Positions 48,608-61,255 are shown, counted from the stretch's first letter. The stretch is DNA of 64,000 nt from Plantactinospora alkalitolerans (GCF_015690345.1 NZ_JADPUN010000176.1:25727-89726); one strand, 5' to 3'. Numbers and translations: made by a program. Notes: generated by a model not told the origin, from the sequence alone.

Positions 48608-50122
48608 GTGAATCCGCTGCGCGACCCGCAGGACCGGCGGTTGCCGCGGATCCCGGAGCCGTGCGCGCTGGTGATCTTCGGCGTGACCGGCGACCTGGCC
48701 CGTAAGAAGCTGATTCCGGCGGTGTACGACCTGGCCAACCGCGGGTTGCTGCCGCCCGGCTTCGTGGTGCTCGGGTTCGCCCGCCGGGACTGGGGCGACG
48801 GCGACTTCGAGTCGGTGGCCCGGGACGCCGCGCAGGCGCACGCCCGGACGCCGTGGCGGGAAGAGGTCTGGGCCCGGCTGGTCGGCAACATCAAGTTCGT
48901 CGGCGGCGCGTTCGACGACGACGCCGCGTTCGACCACCTGGCCGACGCCCTGGACGAGTTGCGCGACACCCACGGCATCGCGGGCAACGCGGCGTTCTAC
49001 TTCTCGATCCCGCCGGCCGCGTTCCCGACCGTGCTCAAGCAGCTCGCCCGGACCGGCATGTCGGACAACGACAAGGCCGGCGGCTGGCGCCGGGTGGTGG
49101 TGGAGAAGCCGTTCGGGCACGACCTGCCCTCGGCGAAGGCGCTCAACGACCTGGTCGACGACGTCTTCACCCGGGAGGACGTCTTCCGGATCGACCACTA
49201 CCTGGGCAAGGAGACGGTCCAGAACATCCTCGCCCTGCGGTTCGCCAACAATCTGTTCGAGCCGCTGTGGAACTCCAAGTACGTCGACTCGGTCCAGATC
49301 ACCATGGCCGAGGACGTCGGTATCGGCTCCCGGGCCGGCTTCTACGACGCCACCGGGACCGCCCGGGACGTGCTCCAGAACCACCTGCTGCAACTGCTCG
49401 CCCTGGTCGCGATGGAGGAACCGACCAGTTTCGACGCCAGCGAGATCCGGGCGGAGAAGCTCAAGGTGCTGCGCGCGATCACCCTGCCGAAGGACATCGG
49501 CGCGGGCACCGTCCGGGGGCAGTACCTGCCCGGCTGGGTGGCCGGCAAGCGGGCGGTCGGCTACCTCGACGAGGAGGGCGTGCCGACCGACTCGACCACC
49601 GAGACGTACGTGGCCGTCCGGCTCGGCATCCAGAATCGGCGCTGGGCCGAGGTGCCGTTCTACATCCGGGCCGGCAAGCGGCTGCCGCGCCGGGTGACCG
49701 AGGTCGCGATCATGTTCAAGAAGGCGCCGCACCTGCCGTTCAATCCCGCCGACATGGAAATGCTCGGCAACAACCAGCTCGTGATCCGGGTCCAGCCGGA
49801 CGAGGGCGTCGTGCTGAAGTTCGGTTCCAAGGTCCCGGGTACGACGATGGAGGTCCGGGACATCGCGATGGACTTCCAGTACGGCGAGGCGTTCACCGAG
49901 GCCAGCCCCGAGGCGTACGAGCGGCTGGTGCTGGACGTGCTGATCGGTGATCGGACGCTCTTCCCCGATGCGGCCGAGGTCGAGCAGAGCTGGCAGGTGA
50001 TCGATCCGCTGGAGGATGCCTGGGCGGGCGTCAAGCCGGAGCCGTATCGGGCCGGCGAGTGGGGTCCACGGGCGGCGGACGAGCTGCTGGCCCGGGAGGG
50101 CCGGTCGTGGCGGCGGGCGTGA
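48608..50122 (+). CDS. zwf: Glucose-6-phosphate dehydrogenase
   Basis: A 504-residue enzyme. The nucleotide motif [18 protein letters not shown] starts near residue 24; the active-site [13 protein letters not shown] is present, followed by NKYV-like substrate-loop residues. It makes NADPH and 6-phosphogluconolactone. AAGGAGGG lies before the GTG. OpcA, its assembly/activating partner, follows. Confidence 0.97.
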   Translation: MNPLRDPQDRRLPRIPEPCALVIFGVTGDLARKKLIPAVYDLANRGLLPPGFVVLGFARRDWGDGDFESVARDAAQAHARTPWREEVWARLVGNIKFVGGAFDDDAAFDHLADALDELRDTHGIAGNAAFYFSIPPAAFPTVLKQLARTGMSDNDKAGGWRRVVVEKPFGHDLPSAKALNDLVDDVFTREDVFRIDHYLGKETVQNILALRFANNLFEPLWNSKYVDSVQITMAEDVGIGSRAGFYDATGTARDVLQNHLLQLLALVAMEEPTSFDASEIRAEKLKVLRAITLPKDIGAGTVRGQYLPGWVAGKRAVGYLDEEGVPTDSTTETYVAVRLGIQNRRWAEVPFYIRAGKRLPRRVTEVAIMFKKAPHLPFNPADMEMLGNNQLVIRVQPDEGVVLKFGSKVPGTTMEVRDIAMDFQYGEAFTEASPEAYERLVLDVLIGDRTLFPDAAEVEQSWQVIDPLEDAWAGVKPEPYRAGEWGPRAADELLAREGRSWRRA

Positions 50123-50162
50123 CTCCCCGAGGATCTGACATCACGACGACCAGGAGGCACCG

Positions 50163-51167
50163 TTGATCGGCCTATGGGACACCACCGGTAACGAGGTGGT
50201 GAAGGCGCTGGCCGCCGAACGGCGCAGCGCGGGTGGGGTGGCGAGCGGGATGGCGCTCACCCTGATCGTGGTGGTCGACGAGGCGCATGTCCGGGAGGCC
50301 GAGGCGGCGGTGACCATCGCCTCCGCGGCACATCCGTGCCGGATGGTGGTCGTGGTCCGCTCCGACGTCGAACGCGACCGTAACCGGCTGGACGCAGAGA
50401 TCGTGGTCGGCGGTCGGCTCGGTCCGGGCGAGGCGGTGGTGACCCGGATGTACGGTCGGCTCGCCCTGCACGCCGAGTCGGTGGTGATGCCGCTGCTGGT
50501 GCCGGACGTACCCGTGGTGACCTGGTGGCACGGTCCGCCACCGGCGGAGATCGCCAACGACTTTCTCGGGGTGGTCGCGGACCGCCGGATCACCGACACC
50601 GCCCAGGCGGACGACCCCGTGGAGGCGCTGCGGCAGCGGGCCCGGGACTACGCTCCCGGGGACACCGATCTGGCCTGGACCCGGATCACGCCCTGGCGCA
50701 CCCTGGTCGCCGGCGCGTTCGACACCACCGAGGGCAACCAGGTCACCTCGGCAACGGTGGTGGCGCCGCACACCGATCCGACCGCGGCGCTGATGATCGG
50801 TTGGCTGAAGTCCCGGCTCGGGCTCAATCCGCAGTGGCAGCACACAAGTGATCATCCCCGGATGCGCTCGGTCACGCTGCGCTGTGTCAATGGCGACGAG
50901 ATGGCGCTGAGCCGGGAGGACAGCCTGGCGACGTTCCGGCGTACCGGGCAGGCCGACCGGAACCTGCCGCTGGTCCGCCGGCCGCTCGGGGACGAGCTGG
51001 CCGAGGAGCTGCGCCGGCTGGACCCCGACCAGATCTACGCCGGCGCGCTGGGTGCCGCCGCCGGGATCTCCGGCCTGGACACCCGGCCGGCACAGCGGGT
51101 GCACGTCTGGAAGGACCCGTCGAAGCAGCCGTCCACCGCCGCCGCGCAGGGAGTGGCCACGGCGTGA
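50163..51167 (+). CDS. opcA: Glucose-6-phosphate dehydrogenase assembly protein OpcA
   Basis: A 334-residue protein of the OpcA family, found with zwf in actinobacteria and cyanobacteria and needed for full, redox-tuned Zwf activity. MIGLWDTTGNEVVKAL at the N-terminus and VVTWWHGPPP with DPTAALMIGWLKSRLGL are characteristic. It starts with TTG (50163), supported by AGGAGG 5-6 bp upstream. Overlaps pgl by four bases. Confidence 0.94.
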   Translation: MIGLWDTTGNEVVKALAAERRSAGGVASGMALTLIVVVDEAHVREAEAAVTIASAAHPCRMVVVVRSDVERDRNRLDAEIVVGGRLGPGEAVVTRMYGRLALHAESVVMPLLVPDVPVVTWWHGPPPAEIANDFLGVVADRRITDTAQADDPVEALRQRARDYAPGDTDLAWTRITPWRTLVAGAFDTTEGNQVTSATVVAPHTDPTAALMIGWLKSRLGLNPQWQHTSDHPRMRSVTLRCVNGDEMALSREDSLATFRRTGQADRNLPLVRRPLGDELAEELRRLDPDQIYAGALGAAAGISGLDTRPAQRVHVWKDPSKQPSTAAAQGVATA

Positions 51168-51928
51168 CCGACAAAACTCTCGTGGTGCACGCCGACCCCG
51201 ATCTCCTCGCCCAGGCTGTCGCCGCCCGGCTCGTCGTCAAGGTGATCGACGCGCAGGCCGAGCGCGGCCAGGCGGGCATCGTGCTGACCGGCGGCCGGAT
51301 CGCCGCTGCCGTCTACCGGGCGGTCCGGGACCTGCCGGCACGCGACGCCGTCGACTGGTCCCGGGTCGACGTCTGGTGGGGCGACGAACGCTTCCTGCCG
51401 GCCGGGCATCCGGACCGGAACGAGACCCAGGCCCGTGCGGCCCTGCTCGATCATCTGCCGCTGACCCCGGCGCGGGTGCACCCGATGCCGCCCTCGGACG
51501 GGCCGGACGGCGCCGACCCGGAGGCCGCCGCAGCCCGGTACGCCGAAACGCTTGTCGCGGCGGCCGGGCCGGCGGCACTGCCCCACTTCGACGTGCTGAT
51601 GCTCGGGGTGGGCGAGGACGGTCACGTCGCGTCGATTTTCCCGGAGCATCCGGTCGGCTACTCCGACGGTGCGGTGGCGGCGGTCCGGGACAGCCCCAAG
51701 CCGCCGCCGGTCCGGGTCACCCTGACCCGATCGACGATCAACAGCGCCGAGGAGGTGTGGTTGATCGCCGCCGGTGCCGACAAGTCCGCTGCGGTCCGGA
51801 TGGCCCTGGCCGGCGCCGGGCCGGCGCAGCTACCGGCTGCCGGCGTCCACGGGCTGGGTGCCACCCGCTGGCTGCTGGACCGGGCTGCGGCGGCCGACGT
51901 CCGGCCGACGTTTCCTAGCCTGCGCTGA
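51164..51928 (+). CDS. pgl: 6-phosphogluconolactonase
   Basis: A 254-residue enzyme of the NagB/RpiA-like DevB family. Family blocks: VVHADPDLLAQAVAARLV, VLTGGRIAAAVYRAV, WWGDERFLPAGHPDRNE, and LMLGVGEDGHVASIFP with the active-site His. It hydrolyses the product of Zwf. GTG start inside the opcA stop. Convergent with rbpA, only 4 bp apart. Confidence 0.95.
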   Translation: MTDKTLVVHADPDLLAQAVAARLVVKVIDAQAERGQAGIVLTGGRIAAAVYRAVRDLPARDAVDWSRVDVWWGDERFLPAGHPDRNETQARAALLDHLPLTPARVHPMPPSDGPDGADPEAAAARYAETLVAAAGPAALPHFDVLMLGVGEDGHVASIFPEHPVGYSDGAVAAVRDSPKPPPVRVTLTRSTINSAEEVWLIAAGADKSAAVRMALAGAGPAQLPAAGVHGLGATRWLLDRAAAADVRPTFPSLR

Positions 51929-51932
51929 GGGT

Positions 51933-52277
51933 TCAGCGCTCGCCGCGGCGCTGGCGCAGCTCGGCCAGCGCCTCGGCGAGGATCGCCTCGGCGTCCGCTT
52001 CGCTCCGCCGTTCCTTCACGTAGGCCAGGTGCGACTTGTAGGGCTCGGCCCGTTGCCGCCCCGGCGGATTCTGCACGTCCTGCCCGGCCGGCTGCCCGCA
52101 GTGCGGGCAGTCCCAGGTGGCCGGGGGCTCCGCCTCGGCCGCCAGCAGGATCTCCACGCTGTGCCCGTTCGCACACCAGTAGGTGACCGGGCGACGGGGG
52201 GCGGGTTCGCATCGTTCGGTGGGCCGGGCTGGTCCGGCACCAACTCGGCTGCCACGGATGGCACTGCCACTTGGCAC
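51933..52277 (-). CDS. rbpA: RNA polymerase-binding protein RbpA
   Basis: A 114-residue actinobacterial transcription factor that stabilises sigma-A holoenzyme open complexes. The N-terminal GSAIRGSRVGAGP is followed by the zinc/Cys core YWCANGHSVEI and DCPHCGQPAG, then the sigma-interacting helix SHLAYVKERRSEADAEAIL. GTG start at 52277. Confidence 0.93.
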   Translation of the reverse strand: MPSGSAIRGSRVGAGPARPTERCEPAPRRPVTYWCANGHSVEILLAAEAEPPATWDCPHCGQPAGQDVQNPPGRQRAEPYKSHLAYVKERRSEADAEAILAEALAELRQRRGER

Positions 52278-52362
52278 GGCTGCTCGCTCCGTTCGTCAGA
52301 GGGGGTCCGCCACGACAGCGGCGGTATGACGCGGTGGGCGTATGGCACGGTGCGGCGCAGAC

Positions 52363-52400
52363 AACTGCGCGCGGCCCACGTTAGCGGACCGCGCGCAGTT
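52363..52400. terminator. Terminator between secG and rbpA
   Basis: AACTGCGCGCGG (52363-52374) and CCGCGCGCAGTT (52389-52400) form a perfect 12-bp stem around 14 bases. A second, smaller stem follows nearer secG: GGGTCG (52411-52416) with CGACCC (52425-52430). Together they end the gap-pgk-tpiA-secG transcript. Confidence 0.75.
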
Positions 52401-52436
52401 TGTACGCCCTGGGTCGGTTGGAAACGACCCGGATTG

Positions 52437-52691
52437 TCAGGTGGTCTCGGCGAGCCTCAGCCACAGGCCCAGGCCGACGATGCAGGCAAACCAGACAAGA
52501 CTCACCAGAACGGTGTATCGGTCAAGGTTCTTCTCGGCGACCGAGGAGCCGGCCAGACTGGAGCTGACCCCTCCGCCGAACATGCTCGACATCCCGCCGC
52601 CCTTGCCCCGATGCAGCAGGATCAGCAAGGTGAGCAGCACGCTCGTGATGACCAGCAACACGATCATCGTGTATGCGAACCAGATCGGCAT
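52437..52691 (-). CDS. secG: Protein translocase subunit SecG
   Basis: An 84-residue membrane protein with two helices (about 5-26 and 60-80). The connecting loop HRGKGGGMSSMFGGG is the SecG signature. It forms part of the SecYEG channel. Lies 51 bp after tpiA, the usual actinobacterial arrangement. Confidence 0.94.
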   Translation of the reverse strand: MPIWFAYTMIVLLVITSVLLTLLILLHRGKGGGMSSMFGGGVSSSLAGSSVAEKNLDRYTVLVSLVWFACIVGLGLWLRLAETT

Positions 52692-52742
52692 GGTAGGGGT
52701 CAGTCCTCTCAGCTACGCGGGGCCCGTCAAGGATAGCGACCG

Positions 52743-53539
52743 TCAGCGCGCGATGTGCTCCGGGAACCGGCAGATCTGCGCGAAGTCCTCGGGGTCCAGG
52801 CTCGCGCCGCCGACCAGGGCGCCATCCACATCAGGCTGCGCCATGATAGCCGCGATGTTGGCGGCCTTCACGGAGCCACCGTAAAGTACCCGAACCTGGT
52901 CGGCGGTGGCCGCGCCGTGCAGCTCGGCGATCCGCGCCCGAATCGCCCCGCAGACCTCCTGGGCGTTCTCCGGGGTGGCGGTCTTGCCGGTGCCGATCGC
53001 CCAGACCGGTTCGTAGGCGACGACCACCTTGAGCACCTGCTCGGCGGTCAGCCCGGCCAGCGCGCCGTCGAGCTGGTCGCGGGTGTACGCCACCTGCCCC
53101 TCCGCCTCGCGGATGTCCAGCCCCTCGCCCACGCAGAGGATCGGGGTCAGCTCGTTGGCCAGCGCCGCCTTGACCTTGGCGTTGACCAGGGCGTCGTCCT
53201 CGTTGTGGTACGCCCGCCGCTCGGAGTGGCCGACCACCACGTATCCGCAGCCCAGCGCGGCCAGCATCGCCCCGGAGACCTCCCCGGTGTACGCGCCGGA
53301 CTTGTGCGCGGACAGGTCCTGCGCGCCGTACCCGATCATCAGCTTGTCGCCGTCGACCAGGGTCTGCACGGTACGCAGGTCGGTGAACGGCGGCAGCACC
53401 ACCGTCTCGACGTCGGTCAGCTGCTTCTCGTTGAGGCTCGCGGCGAGCTTCTGGATCAGCAGGTTGGCTTCCCGGTGGTTCAGGTTCATCTTCCAGTTGC
53501 CCGCCATCAGGGGCCGGCGGGCGGGTGTGGGGGTGGCCA

Positions 53540-53540
<1 letters not shown>
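52743..53540 (-). CDS. tpiA: Triosephosphate isomerase
   Basis: A 265-residue TIM barrel. NWKMNL supplies Asn and Lys, VVGHSERR the catalytic His, [17 protein letters not shown] the Glu and flexible loop, and [11 protein letters not shown] the phosphate-binding end. GTG start overlapping the last base of the pgk stop (TAGTG). Confidence 0.97.
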
Positions 53541-56103
<2,563 letters not shown>

Positions 56104-56122
<19 letters not shown>

Positions 56123-56145
56123 TCACACCGCGAGCATGTCCGGGG
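56104..56145. repeat. 23-bp direct repeat at the whiA stop codon
   Basis: ACCGCGAGCATGTCCGGG occurs at 56104-56121 and again at 56127-56144, period 23. On the minus strand the first-read copy encodes the last residues of WhiA (PDMLAV) and its stop; the second copy lies just after the stop and also ends in TGA. A small tandem duplication of the gene end. Confidence 0.8.
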
Positions 56146-57103
56146 TCACCGCCGCCTCGGTGTCCGGGATGCCGAGGTCGCGGGCCCGCTTGTCGGCCAG
56201 GGCGAGCAGCCGCCGGATCCGTCCGGCGATGGCGTCCTTGGTCAGCGGCGGATCGGCCAGGGCGCCCAACTCCTCAAGGGACGCCTGCCGGTGCTCCAAC
56301 CGCAGCCGCCCGGCCGAGGTGAGGTGGTTGGGGGCGTCCTCGGCCAGGATCTCCAGTGCCCGGGTCACCCGGGCGGCGGCGGCGACCGCGGCCCGGGCCG
56401 AACGCCGCAGGTTGGCGTCGTCGAAGTTGGCCAGCCGGTTGGCGGTGGCCCGCACCTCGCGGCGGACCCGGCGTTCCTCCCAGGACAGCACGCTGGAGTG
56501 CGCGCCGATCCGGGTCAGCAGCGCGGCGATCGCGTCGCCGTCCTTGACCACCACCCGGTCCACGCCGCGGACCTCCCGGGCCTTCGCGGTGATGCCGATC
56601 CGCCGGGCGGCGCCGACCAGGGCGAGCGCGGACTCCGGCCCCGGACAGGTGATCTCCAGCGCGCAGGACCGGCCGGGCTCGGTCAGTGATCCGTGCGCCA
56701 TGAAGGCGCCCCGCCAGGCCGACACGGCGCAGCAGACGTTCGCCGCGACCACGTGCGGCGGCAGGCCACGTACCGGCCTGCCGCGTACGTCGAGCAGGCC
56801 GGTCTGCCGGGCGAGCGCCTCGCCGTCCTTGACCACCCGGACGATGTAGTGGCTGCCCTTACGCAGCCCGCCGGAGGCGAGTACGTGTATCTCGCTCGGA
56901 TAGCCGTAGACCTCGGCAACCTCGCGGCGGAGCCGGCGGGCCACCGCTCCGGTGTCGAGTTCGGCCTCGACCACCACCCGTCCGGAGACGATGTGCAGTC
57001 CGCCCGCGAAGCGCAGCAGGGCGGCCATCTCCGCCCGCCGGCAGCAGGGTTTGGGCACGTCGACCCGGCTCAGCTCGTCCTTGACCGCAGCCGTCATCGC
57101 CAT
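56123..57103 (-). CDS. whiA: Sporulation/cell-division regulator WhiA
   Basis: A 326-residue protein. The N-terminal LAGLIDADG-like domain ([19 protein letters not shown]; later [18 protein letters not shown]) is catalytically inactive in this family, and the C-terminal HTH includes [18 protein letters not shown]. It activates sporulation and division genes with WhiB in streptomycetes. GAGGTGA before the ATG. Follows yvcK by 72 bp. Confidence 0.96.
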   Translation of the reverse strand: MAMTAAVKDELSRVDVPKPCCRRAEMAALLRFAGGLHIVSGRVVVEAELDTGAVARRLRREVAEVYGYPSEIHVLASGGLRKGSHYIVRVVKDGEALARQTGLLDVRGRPVRGLPPHVVAANVCCAVSAWRGAFMAHGSLTEPGRSCALEITCPGPESALALVGAARRIGITAKAREVRGVDRVVVKDGDAIAALLTRIGAHSSVLSWEERRVRREVRATANRLANFDDANLRRSARAAVAAAARVTRALEILAEDAPNHLTSAGRLRLEHRQASLEELGALADPPLTKDAIAGRIRRLLALADKRARDLGIPDTEAAVTPDMLAV

Positions 57104-57175
57104 CTTGTCGTCACCTCGTGAGCCGGTTCCGGCGGGTGCCGGTGATTTCGTACGTGCTTCGTGATTCGTACGTGC

Positions 57176-58141
57176 TTAACGATCGGCGCCCAGGAGAGGC
57201 ACCAGCGCGGCTCCCAGCGCTGCCGGATCGTGCTGGGGACCACCGTCCGGTACGGCCACCGGGGCGAGCACGAGCCGCGCACCCAGCGATTCTGCCGCAC
57301 GATGCACCGGCTCGGGGTCACCCACCGCCTTTCCGTCCGCGACCACCGCGTCGATCTTGAGTTCGGGCAGGTACCAGCCGAGCGCCGCCAGGTGGTCGGC
57401 GAGCGAGAGATCGAGGGTCTCCGCCTCGTTGGCGAGGTTGAGCGTGACCAGCCGCCGGGCCGGGCTGGCGACGATGGCGGCGGCCAGGTCCGGCACCAGC
57501 AGGTGCGGGATCACGCTGGTGTACCAGCTGCCGGGTCCGAAGATCAACCAGTCGGCGCTCCGCACCGCGGCGAGCGCCTCCGGACAGGCGGTCGGGCCCT
57601 CCGGGGTGAGCCGTACCGACTCGACCCGGCCGTCGGTGACCGCCACCGCGTGCTGTCCGCGCACCGTCAGCACCGCACCGGGCCGGCGCGGATCGGCGCC
57701 GCGTACCCGGGCCTCGATCCCCACCGGCTGACAGGACATCGGCAGCACCCGGCCGACAGCGCCGAGCATTTCCGCGGCGTGGTCCAGCGCGGCAACCGGA
57801 TCGCCGAGCAGCTCCATCAGCCCGCACAGCACGAGGTTGCCGACGGCGTGCCCGGCCAGCGGATCACGGCCCGCGCCGCCGCTGTCGAACCGGTGCTGGA
57901 AGAGTTCGGCGCTGCGCCGCGTACCGGGCCGGTCCGCCGCCAGCGCGGCGAGCGCCTGCCGCAGGTCGCCCGGGGGCAGGGCGCCACGATCGGCGCGGAG
58001 CCGTCCGCTGGAGCCGCCGTCGTCGCCCACGGTCACCACGGCGGTGATGCCCAGGTCCAGGTCAGGCGCGCAGTGCCGCAGTGCCCGCAGCGACGCTGCC
58101 AGGCCGTGTCCGCCGCCGAACGCGACGACCCGCAGTCTCAC
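57176..58141 (-). CDS. yvcK: Gluconeogenesis factor YvcK (CofD-like)
   Basis: A 321-residue protein of the CofD/YvcK fold. VVAFGGGHGLAASLRALR, VTVGDDGGSSGRLR and DWLIFGPGSWYTSVIPHLL are diagnostic. It binds UDP-sugars and affects cell-wall synthesis and growth on gluconeogenic carbon sources. GTG start overlaps the rapZ stop. The gap to whiA contains a direct repeat of TTCGTACGTGCTT. Confidence 0.93.
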   Translation of the reverse strand: MRLRVVAFGGGHGLAASLRALRHCAPDLDLGITAVVTVGDDGGSSGRLRADRGALPPGDLRQALAALAADRPGTRRSAELFQHRFDSGGAGRDPLAGHAVGNLVLCGLMELLGDPVAALDHAAEMLGAVGRVLPMSCQPVGIEARVRGADPRRPGAVLTVRGQHAVAVTDGRVESVRLTPEGPTACPEALAAVRSADWLIFGPGSWYTSVIPHLLVPDLAAAIVASPARRLVTLNLANEAETLDLSLADHLAALGWYLPELKIDAVVADGKAVGDPEPVHRAAESLGARLVLAPVAVPDGGPQHDPAALGAALVPLLGADR

Positions 58142-59115
58142 TCCCGCCCCAGGTCGCGGTGCTGGGCGTTGGCGGAGAGCCGGGCCTGGCGCAGTCGGGA
58201 GGCGAGTTCCTCGGCGATCGCCACGCTGCGGTGCTTGCCGCCGGTGCAGCCGACCGCCACGGTCAGGTAGCGCTTCCCCTCCCGCTCGAAACCGGGCGCG
58301 GTCGCGTTGATCAACCGGGCGTACGTCTCGACGAAGGTCACCGCACCGCGTTGCCCGAGCACGTACCGGCTGACGTCCTCGTCCCGACCGGTGTGCTCGC
58401 GCAGCTCCGGCACCCAGTACGGGTTGGGCAGGAACCTGGCGTCGAGCACGAAGTCGGCGTCCGGCGGCAGGCCGTACTTGAAGCCGAAGGAGAGCACGGT
58501 GACCCGCAGCCGGCGGGCGTCCTCGCCGCCGAACAGCTCCTCCACCCGGCGACGGAGCTGGTTCACGTTCAGGTGGCTGGTGTCGATGATCACGTCGGCC
58601 AGGTCGCGGGCCTCTTCGAGCAGCCCGCGCTCGACCGCGATGCCGTCGGCGAGCCGGCCGTCTCCCTGAAGCGGATGCGAGCGTCGGACGCTCTCGAAGC
58701 GCCGGATCAGCACCTCGTCGTCGGCGTCCACGAAGACCACCCGGGGCTGGAAGCCGCGCTCCTTCAGCGCCCGGATCGCCCCGGCGAGATCGGTGGAGAA
58801 GGCCCGGCTGCGGACGTCGAGCACCATCGCAGTCTTCCGGGCCGCACCACCGGCCTGGAAGGCCAGCTCCGCCATGTCGAGCATGAGCGCCTGGGGGAGG
58901 TTGTCCACGACGTAGAAGCCGACGTTCTCCAGGGCCCGGGCGACGGTGCTGCGTCCGCCGCCGGAGACCCCGGTCACCACGACCAGGGCCGTGTCGGACC
59001 GGGTCGGGTCCGCCTCGGATCGGACCTGCACCGGCCGTACCCCCTCCGGTCCCGGCTCCGCCTCGGGCATCTCGCCCGTCGGCAACCCGTCGGGCGCCAC
59101 CCGCGTCCCACTCAT
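58138..59115 (-). CDS. rapZ: RapZ family P-loop nucleotide-binding protein
   Basis: A 325-residue protein. Walker A is GVSGGGRST (near residue 49) with Arg in place of Lys, as often in actinobacteria; the C-terminal VGCTGGKHRSVAIAEELA is the other family mark. In enterobacteria RapZ is an RNase adaptor for glucosamine metabolism; the actinobacterial role is less clear. A 40-residue acidic N-terminal tail precedes the P-loop. The uvrC gene often found upstream is absent here. Confidence 0.93.
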   Translation of the reverse strand: MSGTRVAPDGLPTGEMPEAEPGPEGVRPVQVRSEADPTRSDTALVVVTGVSGGGRSTVARALENVGFYVVDNLPQALMLDMAELAFQAGGAARKTAMVLDVRSRAFSTDLAGAIRALKERGFQPRVVFVDADDEVLIRRFESVRRSHPLQGDGRLADGIAVERGLLEEARDLADVIIDTSHLNVNQLRRRVEELFGGEDARRLRVTVLSFGFKYGLPPDADFVLDARFLPNPYWVPELREHTGRDEDVSRYVLGQRGAVTFVETYARLINATAPGFEREGKRYLTVAVGCTGGKHRSVAIAEELASRLRQARLSANAQHRDLGRE

Positions 59116-59267
59116 GCTCCACCCCCAGCCGTACGCGCCTGCCGGATCGACGGTACGCGCCGATGGGCACGTCCCGAGCGGTCGACCAGCCGGCGAGGTT
59201 GGAGACGTAATCTACCCGGCCGTCGCAATCCGGCCGGGCGCCGGGCCTCGCGGACGACTGCCGAGAT

Positions 59268-59303
59268 TTGCTAAAGACATCTCTAGAAAGATATCTTTAG
59301 GAT
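59268..59303 (+). promoter_or_regulatory. ArsR-type promoter with 30-bp operator
   Basis: CTAAAGACATCT (59271-59282) and AGATATCTTTAG (59289-59300) are inverted with 11 of 12 matches around six bases. TTGCTA (59268-59273), 18 bp, and TATCTT (59292-59297) form a promoter whose start would coincide with the ATG at 59304. The operator covers the whole promoter, so strong autorepression is expected. Confidence 0.75.
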
Positions 59304-59960
59304 ATGAAGCCCGAGATACGGCTGACCGACCCGCGCGCTCTCCGGGGGTACGCGCATCCGCTGCGAATGGCCCTGGTCGGACTGCTCCGCCGGGAGGGCC
59401 CGATGACGGCGACCCAGGCCTCCGAGCACCTGGACGAGAGCGTTCCGAACTGCTCCTACCACCTGCGCCAGCTCGCCAGGTACGGCCTCGCCGAGCGGGC
59501 CGAGGGCGCCGACGCACGGGAACGGCCCTGGCGGGCCACCGCGCAGAACACCACCTGGGACGACCTCTCCGACGACCCGGCGGTACGCGCGGCGGCCAAC
59601 GAACTCAACGCGGGCATCCTGGACCACTACGTAGCCCGGGCCCGGACCCACCTGGCCCAGCGCGCCTTCGAACCGGTCGACTGGCGGGCCGTGCTCGGCT
59701 TCGGCGACGCGCTGGTGCACGTGACGGCGGCGGAACTGGCCGAGCTGACCCGGCGGATCGAGGCCCTGCTCGCCGAGTACGACGAACGCCTCACCGACCC
59801 GTCGACCCGGCCCGCCGGGTCCCGGGCGATCGGCGTCATCCAACTGGTCGTGCCCGTCGAACCCTTCTCGGCGGCCGAACCCGGCGAACCCGGCCCGGCC
59901 GACGAACCCGGCCCCGCCCGCGAACCGGGTCCGGCAGCGGCGGAGGGGACGGGCCGATGA
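59304..59960 (+). CDS. ArsR/HTH_20-type transcriptional regulator
   Basis: A 218-residue winged-helix protein. RALRGYAHPLRMALVGLLRR, ATQASEHLDESVPNCSYHLRQL and YGLAERA form the DNA-binding domain (about 8-85). No metal-binding CxC motif is present, so it senses a non-metal signal. The Pro/Gly/Ala-rich tail has repeats (EPGEPGPADEPGPAREPGP). It overlaps the MFS gene (ATGA) and has its own operator, so the pair is a self-regulated exporter unit. Confidence 0.88.
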   Translation: MKPEIRLTDPRALRGYAHPLRMALVGLLRREGPMTATQASEHLDESVPNCSYHLRQLARYGLAERAEGADARERPWRATAQNTTWDDLSDDPAVRAAANELNAGILDHYVARARTHLAQRAFEPVDWRAVLGFGDALVHVTAAELAELTRRIEALLAEYDERLTDPSTRPAGSRAIGVIQLVVPVEPFSAAEPGEPGPADEPGPAREPGPAAAEGTGR

Positions 59961-61255
59961 CCGGCACGCTCGCCCCACCGGAGGCACCGGCCCACCGTGG
60001 CCGACGCTGGCTTCCGGTCCTGCTCCGGCAGGCGCCGTTCCGGCGGTACTGGTCGGCGCAGACCGTGTCGCTGTTCGGCGACCAGATCTCGATGCTCGCC
60101 CTCCCCCTGCTGGCGGTCCTCGGCACCGGGGCCGGTCCCGCCGAGATGGGCTACCTGACCGCCGCCGCGCTGATCCCGAACCTGCTCCTCTCGCTGGTCG
60201 CCGGCGCCTGGATGGACCGCTACCCGCACAAGCGCCGGATGATGGTGATCGCGGACCTCGGCCGGGCGGTGCTGCTGGCCGCCGTGCCGCTGGCCTACCT
60301 CTTCGGCATGCTCACCCTGGGCCAGCTCTACGTCGTGGCGTTCCTGACCGGCAGCCTCGCGGTGCTGTTCGAGGTCGCGCACAGCACCCTGTTCGTGTCA
60401 CTGGTGCCCCGGAAGGACTACGTCGACGCCAACGCGTTGATCAACGGCAGCCGGGCGATGTCGTACGTGGCCGGGCCGAGCGTCGGCGGCGTACTCGTCC
60501 AGGTGCTCACCGCACCGGTCGCGCTGCTCGCCGACGCGGTCTCGTACCTGGTCTCGGCGGCGTTCCTGACCAGGATCCGGCCGACCGAACCGGCGCCCGC
60601 CGACGGTGCGGGTCTCGACATCGGCCAGGGACTGCGGTTCGTCTTCCGCTCCCCGATCCTGCGTTCGACACTGCTCGGCACCACCACCCTGAACCTCTTC
60701 AACTACATGTTCCACGCGCTCTTCGTGCTCTACGTCAGCACCGAACTGCGGATCTCACCGGGCCTGCTGGGCCTGGTGATCGGCGTGGGCTCGGTGGGCG
60801 CCCTGCTCGGGGCCGCGCTCACCGGTCGGCTCGTCCGGCGGTACGGGATCGGCCCGACGATGATTCTGAGCTTCGTCCTCTTCCCGGCTCCCCTGGTACT
60901 GGTACCGCTCGCCGACGGCCCCACCCCGCTGATCCTGGCCGCTCTCGTCCTCGCGGAGTTCCTCGCCGGGTTCGGCGTGATGATGATGGACATCACCGTC
61001 GGCTCGCTACAGACCGCCGTCATACCGGAGACCCTGCTCGCCCGGGTCGCCGGCGCGAAACGCACCGTCAACTACGGGATCCGCCCGGTGGGCGCCCTGC
61101 TGGGTGGCACGCTGGGCGCCTGGATCGAGGTACGCCCGACGCTGTGGATCGCCACCGTCGGCGCGCTCGCCGGGTTGCTCTGGGTGCTCCCGTCGCCGAT
61201 CCGGAAGCTGCGCGACCTGCCGGAGCCGGACGCGCTGCCGGACCCACGGAGGTGA
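59957..61255 (+). CDS. MFS exporter (EntS/DHA3-like, 12 TM)
   Basis: A 432-residue transporter with 12 hydrophobic segments. The early FRRYWSAQTVSLFGDQISMLALPLLAV and the loop GAWMDRYPHKRRMM match the DHA3/enterobactin-exporter type of MFS. Substrate unknown (siderophore, macrolide or other drug). Starts inside the regulator's stop codon; sits on the upstream side of rapZ, divergent from it. Confidence 0.88.
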   Translation: MTGTLAPPEAPAHRGRRWLPVLLRQAPFRRYWSAQTVSLFGDQISMLALPLLAVLGTGAGPAEMGYLTAAALIPNLLLSLVAGAWMDRYPHKRRMMVIADLGRAVLLAAVPLAYLFGMLTLGQLYVVAFLTGSLAVLFEVAHSTLFVSLVPRKDYVDANALINGSRAMSYVAGPSVGGVLVQVLTAPVALLADAVSYLVSAAFLTRIRPTEPAPADGAGLDIGQGLRFVFRSPILRSTLLGTTTLNLFNYMFHALFVLYVSTELRISPGLLGLVIGVGSVGALLGAALTGRLVRRYGIGPTMILSFVLFPAPLVLVPLADGPTPLILAALVLAEFLAGFGVMMMDITVGSLQTAVIPETLLARVAGAKRTVNYGIRPVGALLGGTLGAWIEVRPTLWIATVGALAGLLWVLPSPIRKLRDLPEPDALPDPRR

